Origin: Verrucomicrobiia bacterium Tous-C4TDCM
GTDB taxonomy: Bacteria > Verrucomicrobiota > Verrucomicrobiia > Verrucomicrobiales > Akkermansiaceae
Length of the DNA stretch: 39,676 nucleotides
Direction of reading: 5' to 3'
Assembly: GCA_002304315.1 (NCBI GenBank)
Contig: NEUO01000012.1
Span: 1-39,676 of the forward strand
The translations under genes and the position numbers were made by a program. Numbering within the stretch: the first letter of the stretch is position 1; every line of letters starts with the position of its first letter. This document shows positions 1 through 8,092 of this stretch, piece by piece. The notes beneath the pieces were generated by a model. The model was not told the origin of the DNA and did no database searches. It saw nothing but the letters and a program-made list of their open reading frames with translations.

Positions 1-5
1 TCGCT

Positions 6-48
6 GCCGGTGCGAATGATCGGGGAGTCCGGGGCCGGTGCGGATGAT
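6..48. repeat. 15-bp direct repeat pair near the window edge
   Basis: The 15-mer GCCGGTGCGAATGAT (6-20) recurs at 34-48 with one change (GCGGATGAT), a 28-bp period. It sits just outside the inverted repeat around the IS66-like remnant and could be part of a degraded mobile element end. The upstream context is outside the window. Confidence 0.35.
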
Positions 49-55
49 GTCAGTT

Positions 56-310
56 GCATACACAGGTATGTATGCTGGTGATGCGGCGAGACGGCTAGTG
101 CCCGTCGATTGAGCGCTTACGGCTCCGCTACTCGCCGGGGCAGCGCCAGACCTTGCTGGACGCCTTCGACCGCGGCGGCCAGAGCGCCCTGGCATTCTCC
201 AAGCACCACGGCGTCTTTTATCAGACCTTCATCGCCTGGCTGTGCGGTAAGCGCTCCACCGGCGGCCTCAGTCTGCTAGGAGCATGGGTAGCATACAGAC
301 CTGTGCATGC
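56..310. repeat. 20-bp inverted repeats flanking an IS66-type remnant
   Basis: GCATACACAGGTATGTATGC (56-75) and GCATACAGACCTGTGCATGC (291-310) are inverted copies of each other (18 of 20 match when one is reverse-complemented). Each is itself near-palindromic (GCATAC...GTATGC or GCATGC). They bracket 215 bp that hold the TnpA-like fragment. CGGATG is also found in both outer flanks at the same distance when read inwards. They could be terminal inverted repeats of a small or internally deleted element; no target duplication was identified. Confidence 0.45.
99..270 (+). pseudogene. Remnant of IS66-family accessory protein TnpA (HTH)
   Basis: The open frame runs from a stop at 96-98 and reads IERLRLRYSPGQRQTLL, then FDRGGQSALAFSKHHGV, then FYQTFIAWLCGKR. 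This resembles the N-terminal helix-turn-helix region of IS66 TnpA/IS3-type OrfA proteins (residues for repeated glycine turn, 'FSKHHG' recognition helix and a W followed by basic residues). After GKR (near 255) the similarity ends and the frame runs into unrelated sequence, stopping around 356. No convincing start codon, TnpB or transposase follows, so this is a decayed fragment. Identification rests on motif memory only. Confidence 0.5.
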
Positions 311-440
311 TTTCTCTCGCATCCGGCCGGTCAGGCGCAGCGGGCAGCCTCCGTGACGGTGGCCGCTTGCCAGCGGGACGGGAGGAGTGCCCCGAGGTCG
401 TCGCGGTTGGTCATGCGGGTGAGCCGGTCGTCCTCGGGGG

Positions 441-671
441 TCAGCCTCGGGGGTCAGTCCTTGAATTCTGAATTTCAGCCTCGGGGGTCAGTCCTTGAAT
501 TCTGAATTTGCTAACCCTGATTCCCCTCTGTCCGTTGCATCCCGGGGATTGCCGCCAGCAGCACTTCTTGAAATTGCGCCCGCTCCCGCACGGACAGGGC
601 GAGCATCGGCGCGCGGGAGCCGCAACGCACGTAGGGGAAGACCATGCGATAATGCATGAATGGGGTCGCAC
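441..671 (-). pseudogene. Fragment with SEC-C zinc motif
   Basis: A 76-codon minus frame contains PCPCGSGRNFKKCCW at 555-599, a textbook SEC-C motif (CxCGSGxxxKxCC), the small zinc-binding tail of SecA and many unrelated proteins. Normally the motif ends a longer protein. Here only about 24 unrelated residues precede it, and its frame continues into the 34-bp tandem repeat, so it is probably a severed C-terminus. A competing frame on the same strand (511-657) encodes a 48-residue peptide ending AAIPGMQRTEGNQG that stops just beyond the repeat. GC at third positions favours the SEC-C frame, but I cannot exclude that the motif is a shadow of the other. Confidence 0.4.
442..509. repeat. Perfect 34-bp tandem duplication
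   Basis: Positions 442-475 and 476-509 are identical 34-mers beginning CAGCCTCGGGGGTCAGTCC and ending TTGAATTCTGAATTT. A third partial copy (CCTCGGGGGTCAG) precedes them at 432-444. GGGGTCAGTCC...GAATTC-type sequences resemble terminal or REP-like repeats near transposase genes in other genomes (recollection, not checked). Two head-to-tail copies without spacers exclude a CRISPR array. Confidence 0.75.
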
Positions 672-681
672 CGGCGGTAGG

Positions 682-836
682 GTCGGACGCCCTCGGCCGA
701 CCGGCCTGCCCTTCGTAACTTCAGCGAAGAAGGGAACGGTCCCCGACGGCCCGCTTCATCCCCACGGCAGGAGCCGGCTTCCCCCGTGGCTTAGCGGACG
801 AGCGAGCCTGCCCACCGTAGCCTTGGCGAAGGTGGG
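682..836. repeat. Cluster of four palindromic hairpins (REP-like)
   Basis: Four consecutive hairpins fill the space after the rhamnosidase gene: 682-701 (GTCGG/CCGAC), 709-734 (CCCTT/AAGGG ends), 762-789 (CCACGG/CCGTGG) and 811-836 (CCCAC/GTGGG ends). The second and fourth are clearly two copies of one 30-bp element: both begin CCTGCCC, share CGTA and GCGAAG at the same offsets, and their outer stems differ by compensatory changes (TT/AA versus AC/GT). Such covariation indicates selection on RNA or DNA secondary structure. The block may also end transcription of the minus-strand rhamnosidase gene, although no T-run is seen. Confidence 0.6.
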
Positions 837-848
837 GGCGCGTCGTCC

Positions 849-3641
849 CTACCTCGCGCGGATCTCAAAGCGATACCGCCCGCTCGCCACATCCATCCGG
901 TGAACCGCCCCCTTCCGCAACGCCACGCCCGGCGCTTGCGCCAGCGGCTTGCCGGACTCCGTGACGATTTCGCCTTTCGCCACCGGCAGTTCGACCGTCG
1001 CCTCGCTGTCCGGCGGGATGACGATCTCGAATTCCTTCACCCCTGCGGCGGTTTTCCAATTCGACTCGATCATCCCGCGCACGCTGCGGTGCGACGACTT
1101 CACCCATTCCAAGCCGTGGCCCGTCTGCGGGCGGATGACGATGCGGTCGAAGCCGACGGCATCGTCCGCCGCCTGGATGCCGCCGAGATGGCGGATGAAC
1201 CAGGCCGAGATCGAGCCGAACATCGGGTGGTTGTGCGAGAAGGTGTTGTCGCTCTCCTTCCAGGTCTCCCACAGCGTCGTCGCGCCATTCTCCAGCATCC
1301 AGCCCCATGACGGGAAGGTCTTGCGATCCGCCAGCGCGACGGCGAGATCGTGCCGGCCGCGGCGCGTGAGTTCTTCCAATAGGAAGCGCGTGCCGAAGAT
1401 GCCGGTGCTGAGGGAAGGACCATGCGGCGGCGCTTTGAGATCCGCGACCAGCTTGTCGAACACCGCCTGGCGCGCGGCTTCCGGCACGACGCCGAAACCG
1501 AGCGCCATCACTTGCTCCGATTGCGATCCCCCGCCGACCTTGCCGGTCTTCGCATCAAGAAACGCCTTCACCCAGGCGGCGTTGGACTCGTCCGCCATTT
1601 GCTCGAAGCGCAGCGCATCGTTTTCGCCGCCGACGACGCGCGCGAGCCGCGCCATCCGCCGAGCGGTGTCGATGAACATCGGCGTGGTCAGCACCGGACC
1701 GGCGATCCTTTTCAAGGCCTCGTGGTCACCCAGGCCGTAGGTCACGAGACCGTCCTTCCGCTTGGATGCTTCCAGATCGAACCAACGGATCGCCGCGGGG
1801 AGCTGCTCCGCGACCAGCGCCTTGTTGCCGTAGTGCTGATAGAGCTGCTCCAACACCAGCGGATGCGCCATCGCCCAGCCGACACCGCAGTATTGCACGC
1901 CGACGAAGGGCGAGGTGTCGGTGAAGTTCCCGTCCGGGAGCGCGCCGTCCGCCCAGTCGCGCACGGTCTTGGCATAGAAGCCGGCCATGTCGAAGTTCAT
2001 CAGATACGCCTCGCTGGTCACCGCGATGTCGCCACCGTAGCCGAATCGCTCGCGATGCGGGCAATCGGACTGCACGCTGACGACGTTGTTGCGGAAGGTA
2101 TTCCGGGTGATCTTCTGGATCCGGTTGAAGAGCTCGTTCGAGCAGGAGAAAGACCCGGCATCGGGCAGCTCCGAATGCAGCCGGATGCCGCGGATGCCAT
2201 CCAACTCCGGTGCTTCTAACAAACCGGTGACCTCCATGTAGCGGAACGCATGGAAGGTGAAGTCCGGGCGATAGGTCTCCTTGCCGCCGCCCGAGGTGTA
2301 AATATCCTGCTGCCACGCGATGGCCGGCGCACCGGGTCCGCCGATCGGGCTCTCCACGCCTTCTTTGTTTTTGCGCATGCCCTTGATCTGACCGCAGACG
2401 CTGGTCAGCGGGTTGAGCGTGCCGTCGGGATTCAGGATCTCGCCGTAGCGCAGGACGATCCGGTCCCCCGCCGGGACCTCGCGGTCGATCTCCGGGATGC
2501 CGGTGAAATTCGTCCCGAAGTCCACGATGAACACGCCCTTGGCCGGCGTGGTGACCGCCACCGGCCGGATCGTTTCGGTCGCGCGCACCGGCGGCATGTC
2601 GAGGATCGGCTTCAGTGGTTCCAGCGGTGCCTCGCTGACGCGGACTGCTTTCCAGGCGGAGGCGTCGAAGCCGGGCTTGTCCCAGCCGGGGATCTGCAGC
2701 CGGGCATCGCGCTCCTCGCCGAGGAAGACGCTGTTTCTAACAGTCGGACCCTGCGCGACCTTCCAACCCGGGCCGGTGGTGATGGTGGTGCGTGTGCCGT
2801 CGGGATGCTCGACCACGAGGCAGGCGATCGCCCGCGGCCGGCCGTTGACAAGCGCTTCACGGATGTTGCGGCCACCCCACATCCGCAGCGGCAGCGGATT
2901 GAACCAGCCGTTGCCGAGGGAGATGCCGAGGCAATTCGCGCCTTCCGTCAGGGCCCCGGTCACATCGTGGGTGCGGAAGAGGATCCGCTTGTCAAAGGCG
3001 GTCCACGGCGGGTCGAGCGCCTGGTCGGCGAGCCGCCGGCCGTTGAGGCTGGTCAGCACGTAGCCCACGCCCGCGACATGCAGCCGCGCCCGCAGCACCG
3101 GCTTCGCCAGCGTGAATTCCTGCCGCAGCAAGGGCGCGGGATCGGGCTGGTAGAAATCCTCGTCCTTGGCCGGCTGTTCGCGGCCGTCATCGATCCACCG
3201 GGCGCCCGACCAGTCGGCGGGCGTCACCGGCGCGATCTCCAGCACTGCCGCTGCGCTCCAGGCCGATGGCTGGCCCGCCGCATCCCAGCAGCGGATTTTC
3301 CAATGATAGACCTTCCCCGGTTCCAGCCGCTTCCCGCCATAGCCGGCGGAGGGCGAGCGCGCGGTGGCCTGCTTGCCGGAGTCCCAGAGATCGCCCTGGT
3401 CCTTGGCGAGGATCTCCGCGCTGCCAGCCACGAGAATTTGCCAGGCCGACTGGGATTGCGCCCGCTTCTCCGACTCCACCCGCCACGACAGCCGCGGCTG
3501 CGACGAGGCGACCGGCTGCCCGCCGAGCCCGTCGCTCCGCAGGTCCAAGGGAACCAGCTCGGCCCGTCCGATTCCATGAACGCTCGCGATCATGACAGCA
3601 AACGAAAACAACCTGACGGGAAGAAGGGAAGCAGCTTTCAC
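849..3641 (-). CDS. Secreted alpha-L-rhamnosidase (GH78)
   Basis: A 930-residue inverting glycoside hydrolase that removes terminal alpha-L-rhamnose from plant or microbial glycans. A signal peptide occupies about residues 1-27. There follow an N-terminal fibronectin-like region (about 30-140), the rhamnosidase N-terminal lectin-like domain (about 165-345), a beta-sandwich (about 355-490), the (alpha/alpha)6 barrel (about 495-830) and a C-terminal beta domain. The signature DCPHRERFGYGGD places D526, E531 and D538 at the same spacing (0, 5, 12) as the essential acidic residues of Bacillus RhaB, and E792 in GATTLWETW matches its catalytic base. Length is typical and the active site complete. 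It stands alone, with degraded DNA downstream and the toxin-antitoxin pair divergent upstream. Family call is firm; the natural substrate is unknown. Confidence 0.93.
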   Translation of the reverse strand: MKAASLLPVRLFSFAVMIASVHGIGRAELVPLDLRSDGLGGQPVASSQPRLSWRVESEKRAQSQSAWQILVAGSAEILAKDQGDLWDSGKQATARSPSAGYGGKRLEPGKVYHWKIRCWDAAGQPSAWSAAAVLEIAPVTPADWSGARWIDDGREQPAKDEDFYQPDPAPLLRQEFTLAKPVLRARLHVAGVGYVLTSLNGRRLADQALDPPWTAFDKRILFRTHDVTGALTEGANCLGISLGNGWFNPLPLRMWGGRNIREALVNGRPRAIACLVVEHPDGTRTTITTGPGWKVAQGPTVRNSVFLGEERDARLQIPGWDKPGFDASAWKAVRVSEAPLEPLKPILDMPPVRATETIRPVAVTTPAKGVFIVDFGTNFTGIPEIDREVPAGDRIVLRYGEILNPDGTLNPLTSVCGQIKGMRKNKEGVESPIGGPGAPAIAWQQDIYTSGGGKETYRPDFTFHAFRYMEVTGLLEAPELDGIRGIRLHSELPDAGSFSCSNELFNRIQKITRNTFRNNVVSVQSDCPHRERFGYGGDIAVTSEAYLMNFDMAGFYAKTVRDWADGALPDGNFTDTSPFVGVQYCGVGWAMAHPLVLEQLYQHYGNKALVAEQLPAAIRWFDLEASKRKDGLVTYGLGDHEALKRIAGPVLTTPMFIDTARRMARLARVVGGENDALRFEQMADESNAAWVKAFLDAKTGKVGGGSQSEQVMALGFGVVPEAARQAVFDKLVADLKAPPHGPSLSTGIFGTRFLLEELTRRGRHDLAVALADRKTFPSWGWMLENGATTLWETWKESDNTFSHNHPMFGSISAWFIRHLGGIQAADDAVGFDRIVIRPQTGHGLEWVKSSHRSVRGMIESNWKTAAGVKEFEIVIPPDSEATVELPVAKGEIVTESGKPLAQAPGVALRKGAVHRMDVASGRYRFEIRAR

Positions 3642-3751
3642 GCCGGTCGTTTAGCAACCCGCGACGCAAAGGCAAGGCCGGGCGGAGATCTCAACGATCG
3701 GGGTCGGAAATCCTCCTTTCGCCGTGCCTGCAACCTTGGTAGATTCCCTCC

Positions 3752-3970
3752 ATGGCAAACCTCGCAGAATTCAAGGAGCAAGTCGCCGCGCTGCCTGTCG
3801 AGCAAAGAGCCTCGCTGGCAAGTTTTCTTCTCCATTCGCTGCCCGACCCTGATTACGACGTTTCCGACGAGGAAGTAGCCGAGAGGGTCCGTCAGATGAA
3901 ATCGCGCGAAGTCGGATCCATTTCCATGGATGAGTTGCGCAAGGGAGTTGCTTCCGACCGGGGCCACTGA
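3752..3970 (+). CDS. Type II antitoxin, putative addiction-module component family
   Basis: A 72-residue acidic protein (LAEFKEQVAALPVEQRASLA...LPDPDYDVSDEEV...) matching the short antitoxins annotated as 'putative addiction module component' (TIGR02574/unstable-antitoxin family). An N-terminal helical segment with 'LP..ER..L...LL.SL' is followed by an acidic stretch and a C-terminal segment expected to wrap the toxin. Its stop codon overlaps the start of the ParE-like gene (TGATG), the usual translational coupling of such pairs. The start has little spare sequence upstream and no strong ribosome-binding site. Confidence 0.85.
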   Translation: MANLAEFKEQVAALPVEQRASLASFLLHSLPDPDYDVSDEEVAERVRQMKSREVGSISMDELRKGVASDRGH

Positions 3971-4257
3971 TGCCGAGGTTTCACCCACAGGTCCGGCGCG
4001 ACGTGGCCATCGCGATTCGCCACTATGACTCGATCAGCGATTCGCTGGGCGACGATTTCTGGACGAAGTTCGAACAAATCTGCTTCCTGGTGGATGCGCA
4101 CCCCGAGCGTTTCCATTTCGACCCGAGCGGTTGGCGACGCGCGCCTCTCGAGAAATTCCCCTATCACTTGTTGTTCTATGAAGAACTCGATGGCGTTCGG
4201 ATTATGACGCTGCGGCATGATCGCCGGAACCCGCGCTTCGGCTTGCGGCGGAAATAG
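3970..4257 (+). CDS. ParE/RelE-family toxin
   Basis: A 95-residue basic protein of the ParE/RelE fold. Characteristic features are the N-terminal 'HPQVRRDVAIAIRHYDSIS..LGDDFW' helical hairpin, the central 'HPERFHFDPSGWRRAPLEKFPYHLLFYEELDGVRIMTLRHDRRNP' strand region with the R..L..FPY.L.Y pattern, and the closing histidine/arginine segment (RHDRRNPRFG). ParE members inhibit gyrase, RelE members cut mRNA at the ribosome; the sequence alone does not decide. Translation is coupled to the antitoxin by a one-base overlap. The gene ends 15 bp before the convergent esterase. It appears intact. Confidence 0.87.
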   Translation: MPRFHPQVRRDVAIAIRHYDSISDSLGDDFWTKFEQICFLVDAHPERFHFDPSGWRRAPLEKFPYHLLFYEELDGVRIMTLRHDRRNPRFGLRRK

Positions 4258-4272
4258 AGTTCTATTCCCCAT

Positions 4273-5676
4273 TCATTTCGGTCCGTTCCAGGTGATCCAC
4301 GACTTCGCGGCGGCGCGGATGACGTCGAAGTCCGGCTCGATGTCGTTCTGATGCTTTTCGAAGTAGGGCAACATCGCCTCGAACACCACCGTTTGGGGAA
4401 TGAAGTGATCGATGTTGTTATGAACCAGGACCTCCAGCTTGCCGCCGCAGGCCTCGGCGGTTTTGATGAATTTCAGCCTCGAATCGAGGCGGTCGGGCTC
4501 GTCCTTCGCACCCTGGATGATCAGCATCGGTTTGCCGAGCAGGTCCTCCTGGCGCTTGACGTGGTGGAACCAGCCAGCCCTGCCGCAGGAGGCGGCGGCA
4601 AACTCCGGGAAACAGAGATACCACAGGGTCGTTCCACCGCCGCCCATCGATTGGCCGGTCACGTAGATGCGCTTGCGGTCGATGTGGAAGCGCTCGCAGA
4701 CTTCCTCCAGCGCATCGAGGATCTCGAGGACATTGGAGGTGGTGCCCCATGAATTGACGTTGTGGTTGGTCGCCACCGGCGAAACCGCCACGTAGCCTTC
4801 CTGCTTCGTCCATTCGCCGAGAGCGATCTTGGCGTATTCGTCCGCCTTCTCGAACCCGCCGGAGCCGCCGCCATGGAGCGAAAGCACCAGGGCGTTGGCC
4901 TTGCGCGGCGAATAGCCGGGCGCGCTGACATAGAACAAGGCATCCGGACTCTTCCGCGGACGGAACGCATACATGCTGCCGAGCTCGTCCATCCCATCGA
5001 ACGGCCGCGCCGGGTAGTCCCGCTCGATCTTGTTGCGACCTTCCGCCAGCGCACGGTGCGCCTTGATCCGGTCCTGCACCGAGCGGATGTTGATCGTTTC
5101 GTTGATCAGCTTCTCCCGGGCCATCCAGCCACCCTCCCATTCGACGTGGCCCAGCGCATGGCGCACCGGAAGGTAGGCCGGTTCCAATTCGAGGATCGAC
5201 TCCCCGAGCTGGGTCGCCGGACCGATGAACGTCACCTTCTGGTCCTCGCACCACTTGAACAATTGCTTCATCATCGCCAGATCGTCGGGCTTCAAGCGCT
5301 TCTGGTGCTCGGCGAACTTCAACTCCGCCCACAGGCCGAGGTATTTCTTCTCTTGGTCGGGCAATTCCAGCTTCGCGGCCGCCTCCCGCAGTTCCTGATA
5401 GCTGGCTGCGGCCGGTTTCGCAGGGAGCTTCGCTTCCAGGCCCGCGAAGACATGCTTGTTGTATTCCCGCTGGTGGTAGCCGTATTTCGACGGGTAATTC
5501 CTCCGGCACCAGGAAGCCAGGTTCTTGTGCCCCTCCGGACCCGCCGCCAAATCGAGCTTGGCCAGCCTCTCTTCATACTCGGCCTTGGGGTCCTCATCGG
5601 CGCACGCCGGCACCGGATGCATTGCGAGCATCAGTCCCGAAAGCAGAATCCACCTCACTCTATCACCTTTTTTCAT
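4273..5676 (-). CDS. Secreted alpha/beta-hydrolase (esterase/PHB-depolymerase-like)
   Basis: The start chosen (5676) gives a 467-residue protein beginning MKKGDRVRWILLSGLMLAMHP, a clear signal peptide, preceded by GGGAGG about 15 nt upstream; the frame is open further upstream but carries no signal-like sequence. Residues 28-245 form a helical, charged region of unknown function. The C-terminal alpha/beta-hydrolase domain has an oxyanion-loop LHGGG (267-271), nucleophile elbow GQSMGG (S343), an acidic residue in GAKDEPD (D392 or D395) and a catalytic histidine in NNIDHF (H424). This order matches esterase/feruloyl-esterase/PHB-depolymerase-type enzymes. It likely removes acyl groups from extracellular polymers. 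Substrate is not evident. Confidence 0.82.
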   Translation of the reverse strand: MKKGDRVRWILLSGLMLAMHPVPACADEDPKAEYEERLAKLDLAAGPEGHKNLASWCRRNYPSKYGYHQREYNKHVFAGLEAKLPAKPAAASYQELREAAAKLELPDQEKKYLGLWAELKFAEHQKRLKPDDLAMMKQLFKWCEDQKVTFIGPATQLGESILELEPAYLPVRHALGHVEWEGGWMAREKLINETINIRSVQDRIKAHRALAEGRNKIERDYPARPFDGMDELGSMYAFRPRKSPDALFYVSAPGYSPRKANALVLSLHGGGSGGFEKADEYAKIALGEWTKQEGYVAVSPVATNHNVNSWGTTSNVLEILDALEEVCERFHIDRKRIYVTGQSMGGGGTTLWYLCFPEFAAASCGRAGWFHHVKRQEDLLGKPMLIIQGAKDEPDRLDSRLKFIKTAEACGGKLEVLVHNNIDHFIPQTVVFEAMLPYFEKHQNDIEPDFDVIRAAAKSWITWNGPK

Positions 5677-5837
5677 TTGTACAATTTTTCCCTCCCGATG
5701 GAAGTGGCAATCCGAAAGCGGTGTGCTTGAAAGGCAGGATGATTCAGGTCGCGGATGGATCTCTGATGGAGGAGCCCTGGCCCTGCCGCCCCCAACCCTG
5801 TGATTGTCACAGCCCGGATGCCGCGTATAGTGCCGCC

Positions 5838-7130
5838 GTGGACGACGGCTATTCATGGCGCGAGATGCGCGAATCGACTCCGCTGCGCTTGCCAGGACCC
5901 GACAACCTCGGCTGGTGGTCGGCGGTGGCGTTTTTCGTCGCCGTGATCCTGCATGTCGCGGCCTTCTTCGCGCTCGGCCACATCAAGATCGCGCTCGGCT
6001 TCAGCGAGTTCGAGGAATTGCAGACCGCAGCGATCAACGTCGAGCAGGTCGAGGTGATGCAGCCGGACTACGAGATGCAGACGCCGGACGACGAGGTGGA
6101 ACCGCCGCCGCCGGACGCCGCCACTTTACTCGAGGAAATCGATGTCCTCGCGAAACTGCCGGAGAACACCGAGCTCGACCTCCGGCCGGACATCAACGAC
6201 CCGGTATTCGCGATCAAACTCAACAATCCCGCCATCGAAGGCGATCCGGCTGGGATCCAGATCGATCCGGCGGCGGGTTTCGATCTCGACACCGCCTTGC
6301 CGGACATCGGCCGCACCGAAGAACCCCTGCCGCTGGCCGCCGAAGCGCAGACGATCGTCGATCCCGGAGCGGTCATGGCCGACGACACCAACCTCGACCG
6401 CTTCGCGGAAGACCTCCTGAAAAAGGGAGCGGGCGGGCTGGTCGAAGCCGGTACGCTGGACGGCATGGTCACCCTCGACGACATGGTGGGGCTTTCCGCC
6501 GACGTGTTGATCGGCAAGAAAACGATGCTGCCGAGCGACCTGCTCTTTGAATACAACAGTGCCGAGCTGCGCGAGAGCGCGCGGGTCGGCATGATGAAGC
6601 TGGCATTGATCATCAGCCGGAATCCCAACCTCTACTGCTGGATCGAAGGTCACTCCGACCTCTTCGGCGCGGATGCCTTCAATCTCGAACTCTCCAAGCG
6701 CCGCTCCGCCGCGGTGAAGGAGTATCTCACCGGCACGCTTCGCCTGAAGGCTGACAAGATCGCGACCCGCGGATTTGGAGAATCCAAGCCGATGGTGCTG
6801 GCCGGCACGGTCGACGAGCAGGCGCCGAACCGGCGCGTCGAAATCCGGATGCGCGCCGATTCCCCGCCTGCGGAAGAAGCGGTGCTGGTGAAGCCCAACG
6901 TTCCGCCACCCGTGGAAGAAGTCCCACCGAAGGCGGAACCGGTGCTGGTCAAGCCGATGCGCGCGCTGCCGATCGACGAACCACCTGCGCCCCGTGCCAA
7001 TCCCGTGCCGGAACCCGCGCCAAAGGCCATTCCCGTCGAGGAACCGGCACCACGAGCGCTGCCGCTGGAAGAACCGCCCCGCGCTGGCGAGGTGGCGGAG
7101 CCGCCCTTGCGCGCCGAGCCGGTCGAGTGA
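5838..7130 (+). CDS. Membrane-anchored OmpA-domain protein with Pro/Glu-rich tail
   Basis: About 430 residues from a GTG at 5838 (alternatives: ATG 5865, or in-frame ATGs further upstream). An N-terminal membrane helix (about residues 27-48, LGWWSAVAFFVAVILHVAAF) is followed by an acidic proline-rich linker. An OmpA-like peptidoglycan-binding domain spans about 234-343, with the family signatures GHSDLFGADAFNLELSKRRS and NRRVEI. The last ~85 residues are degenerate repeats of the type 'PVEEPAPRALPLEEPP', a periplasm-spanning or interaction segment. It probably tethers an inner-membrane component to the cell wall. Most OmpA-domain anchors end after the domain, so the long tail is unusual. It is divergent from the esterase across 161 bp. 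Confidence 0.8.
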   Translation: MDDGYSWREMRESTPLRLPGPDNLGWWSAVAFFVAVILHVAAFFALGHIKIALGFSEFEELQTAAINVEQVEVMQPDYEMQTPDDEVEPPPPDAATLLEEIDVLAKLPENTELDLRPDINDPVFAIKLNNPAIEGDPAGIQIDPAAGFDLDTALPDIGRTEEPLPLAAEAQTIVDPGAVMADDTNLDRFAEDLLKKGAGGLVEAGTLDGMVTLDDMVGLSADVLIGKKTMLPSDLLFEYNSAELRESARVGMMKLALIISRNPNLYCWIEGHSDLFGADAFNLELSKRRSAAVKEYLTGTLRLKADKIATRGFGESKPMVLAGTVDEQAPNRRVEIRMRADSPPAEEAVLVKPNVPPPVEEVPPKAEPVLVKPMRALPIDEPPAPRANPVPEPAPKAIPVEEPAPRALPLEEPPRAGEVAEPPLRAEPVE

Positions 7131-7172
7131 CGCATCGCTTGACCCCCGCCACAGGTCCGCTATGCCCGGCCC

Positions 7173-7970
7173 GTGAAGCCGCTCGATCCACTCGCCCTGC
7201 CGGGACACATCCTGTCCTTTGATTTCGACGGCACCCTGCACAACCCCGCCGAGGAGGACCCGGTGAGCCCTCGCCTGTTCGAGACCCTCGAACGCCTCCG
7301 CCGTGAAAAAGGCGCGCTTTGGGGCATCAACACCGGCCGCTCGATCGCCCACGTCGTCGAAGGCCTCGTCGAGAGCCGCTTCCCCTTTGCCCCCGACTGG
7401 GTCGTCGCCCGCGAACGCGAGATCTGGCTACCGAACCATGTCGGCCGCTGGACCGCCCACCAGCCGTGGAACCATGACTGCGAAAAGGAGCAAACGCGAT
7501 TTTTCAAAGAAGTCCGCGGCACGCTCGACACCATCCGCCACGAGGTGGAGGAGCACACCGGCGCGACCTGGATCGACCAGCCCGGCGACCCCGCCGGCCT
7601 GATCGCCCGCACCGAGCAGGAAATGGCTTGGATCATCGGCCGGGTGGAAGCACTCGCCGCCTCGGTCCCGATGCTCGGCTGGCAGCGGAACTCGATCTGG
7701 CTGCGCTTCGGCCACAAGAACTACCAGAAAGGTAGTAGTTTGTCGGAAGTCGCCCGCCATTTCGGCCTGGTGCCCGCCCACACCTTCGCCATCGGCGACA
7801 GCCACAACGACTTCGAGATGCTCCACCCCGCCGTCGCCGCGATGTTCGCCTGCCCCGGCAACGCCGTCGCCGACATCCGCGAACACGTGGTCTCAAATGG
7901 CGGACACGCCTGCCAGCACGGCTACAGCGAAGGCTGTGTGGAGGCGCTGGAGCACTTCTTCGGTGCCTGA
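7173..7970 (+). CDS. HAD-superfamily phosphatase (type IIB-like)
   Basis: A 265-residue cytoplasmic HAD hydrolase starting at GTG. Motif I is FDFDGT (nucleophile D17, acid/base D19). Motif II is the threonine in GINTGRS, motif III the lysine in QKGSSLSEVA, and motif IV GDSHNDFEML supplies Mg2+-binding aspartates. The arrangement, with a large cap between motifs II and III, matches subfamily IIB (Cof, sucrose- or mannosyl-phosphate phosphatases). All catalytic residues are present. The substrate is probably a sugar phosphate, but this is inference. It starts 42 bp after the OmpA-like gene and may be co-transcribed with it. Confidence 0.82.
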   Translation: MKPLDPLALPGHILSFDFDGTLHNPAEEDPVSPRLFETLERLRREKGALWGINTGRSIAHVVEGLVESRFPFAPDWVVAREREIWLPNHVGRWTAHQPWNHDCEKEQTRFFKEVRGTLDTIRHEVEEHTGATWIDQPGDPAGLIARTEQEMAWIIGRVEALAASVPMLGWQRNSIWLRFGHKNYQKGSSLSEVARHFGLVPAHTFAIGDSHNDFEMLHPAVAAMFACPGNAVADIREHVVSNGGHACQHGYSEGCVEALEHFFGA

Positions 7971-8092
7971 GGCAGGTGCTTCCGCCTAGCCACCGGCGCG
8001 TGGACCCCGGTCAAGGGAGCACGAAGCCGATTTCCTTCAGAAATTTTCGTGACAAGGCATTCTTCGTGGATGATTTGCACGGAAAACCATCG

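Noticed and set aside
442-509. Possible minimal CRISPR array
   Set aside because: Two repeats are directly adjacent without a spacer and no cas genes occur in the window.
5677-5856. Upstream extension of the esterase frame by 60 codons
   Set aside because: It is not signal-like, runs over the divergent promoter region and the OmpA gene start; the ATG at 5676 precedes a clean signal peptide.
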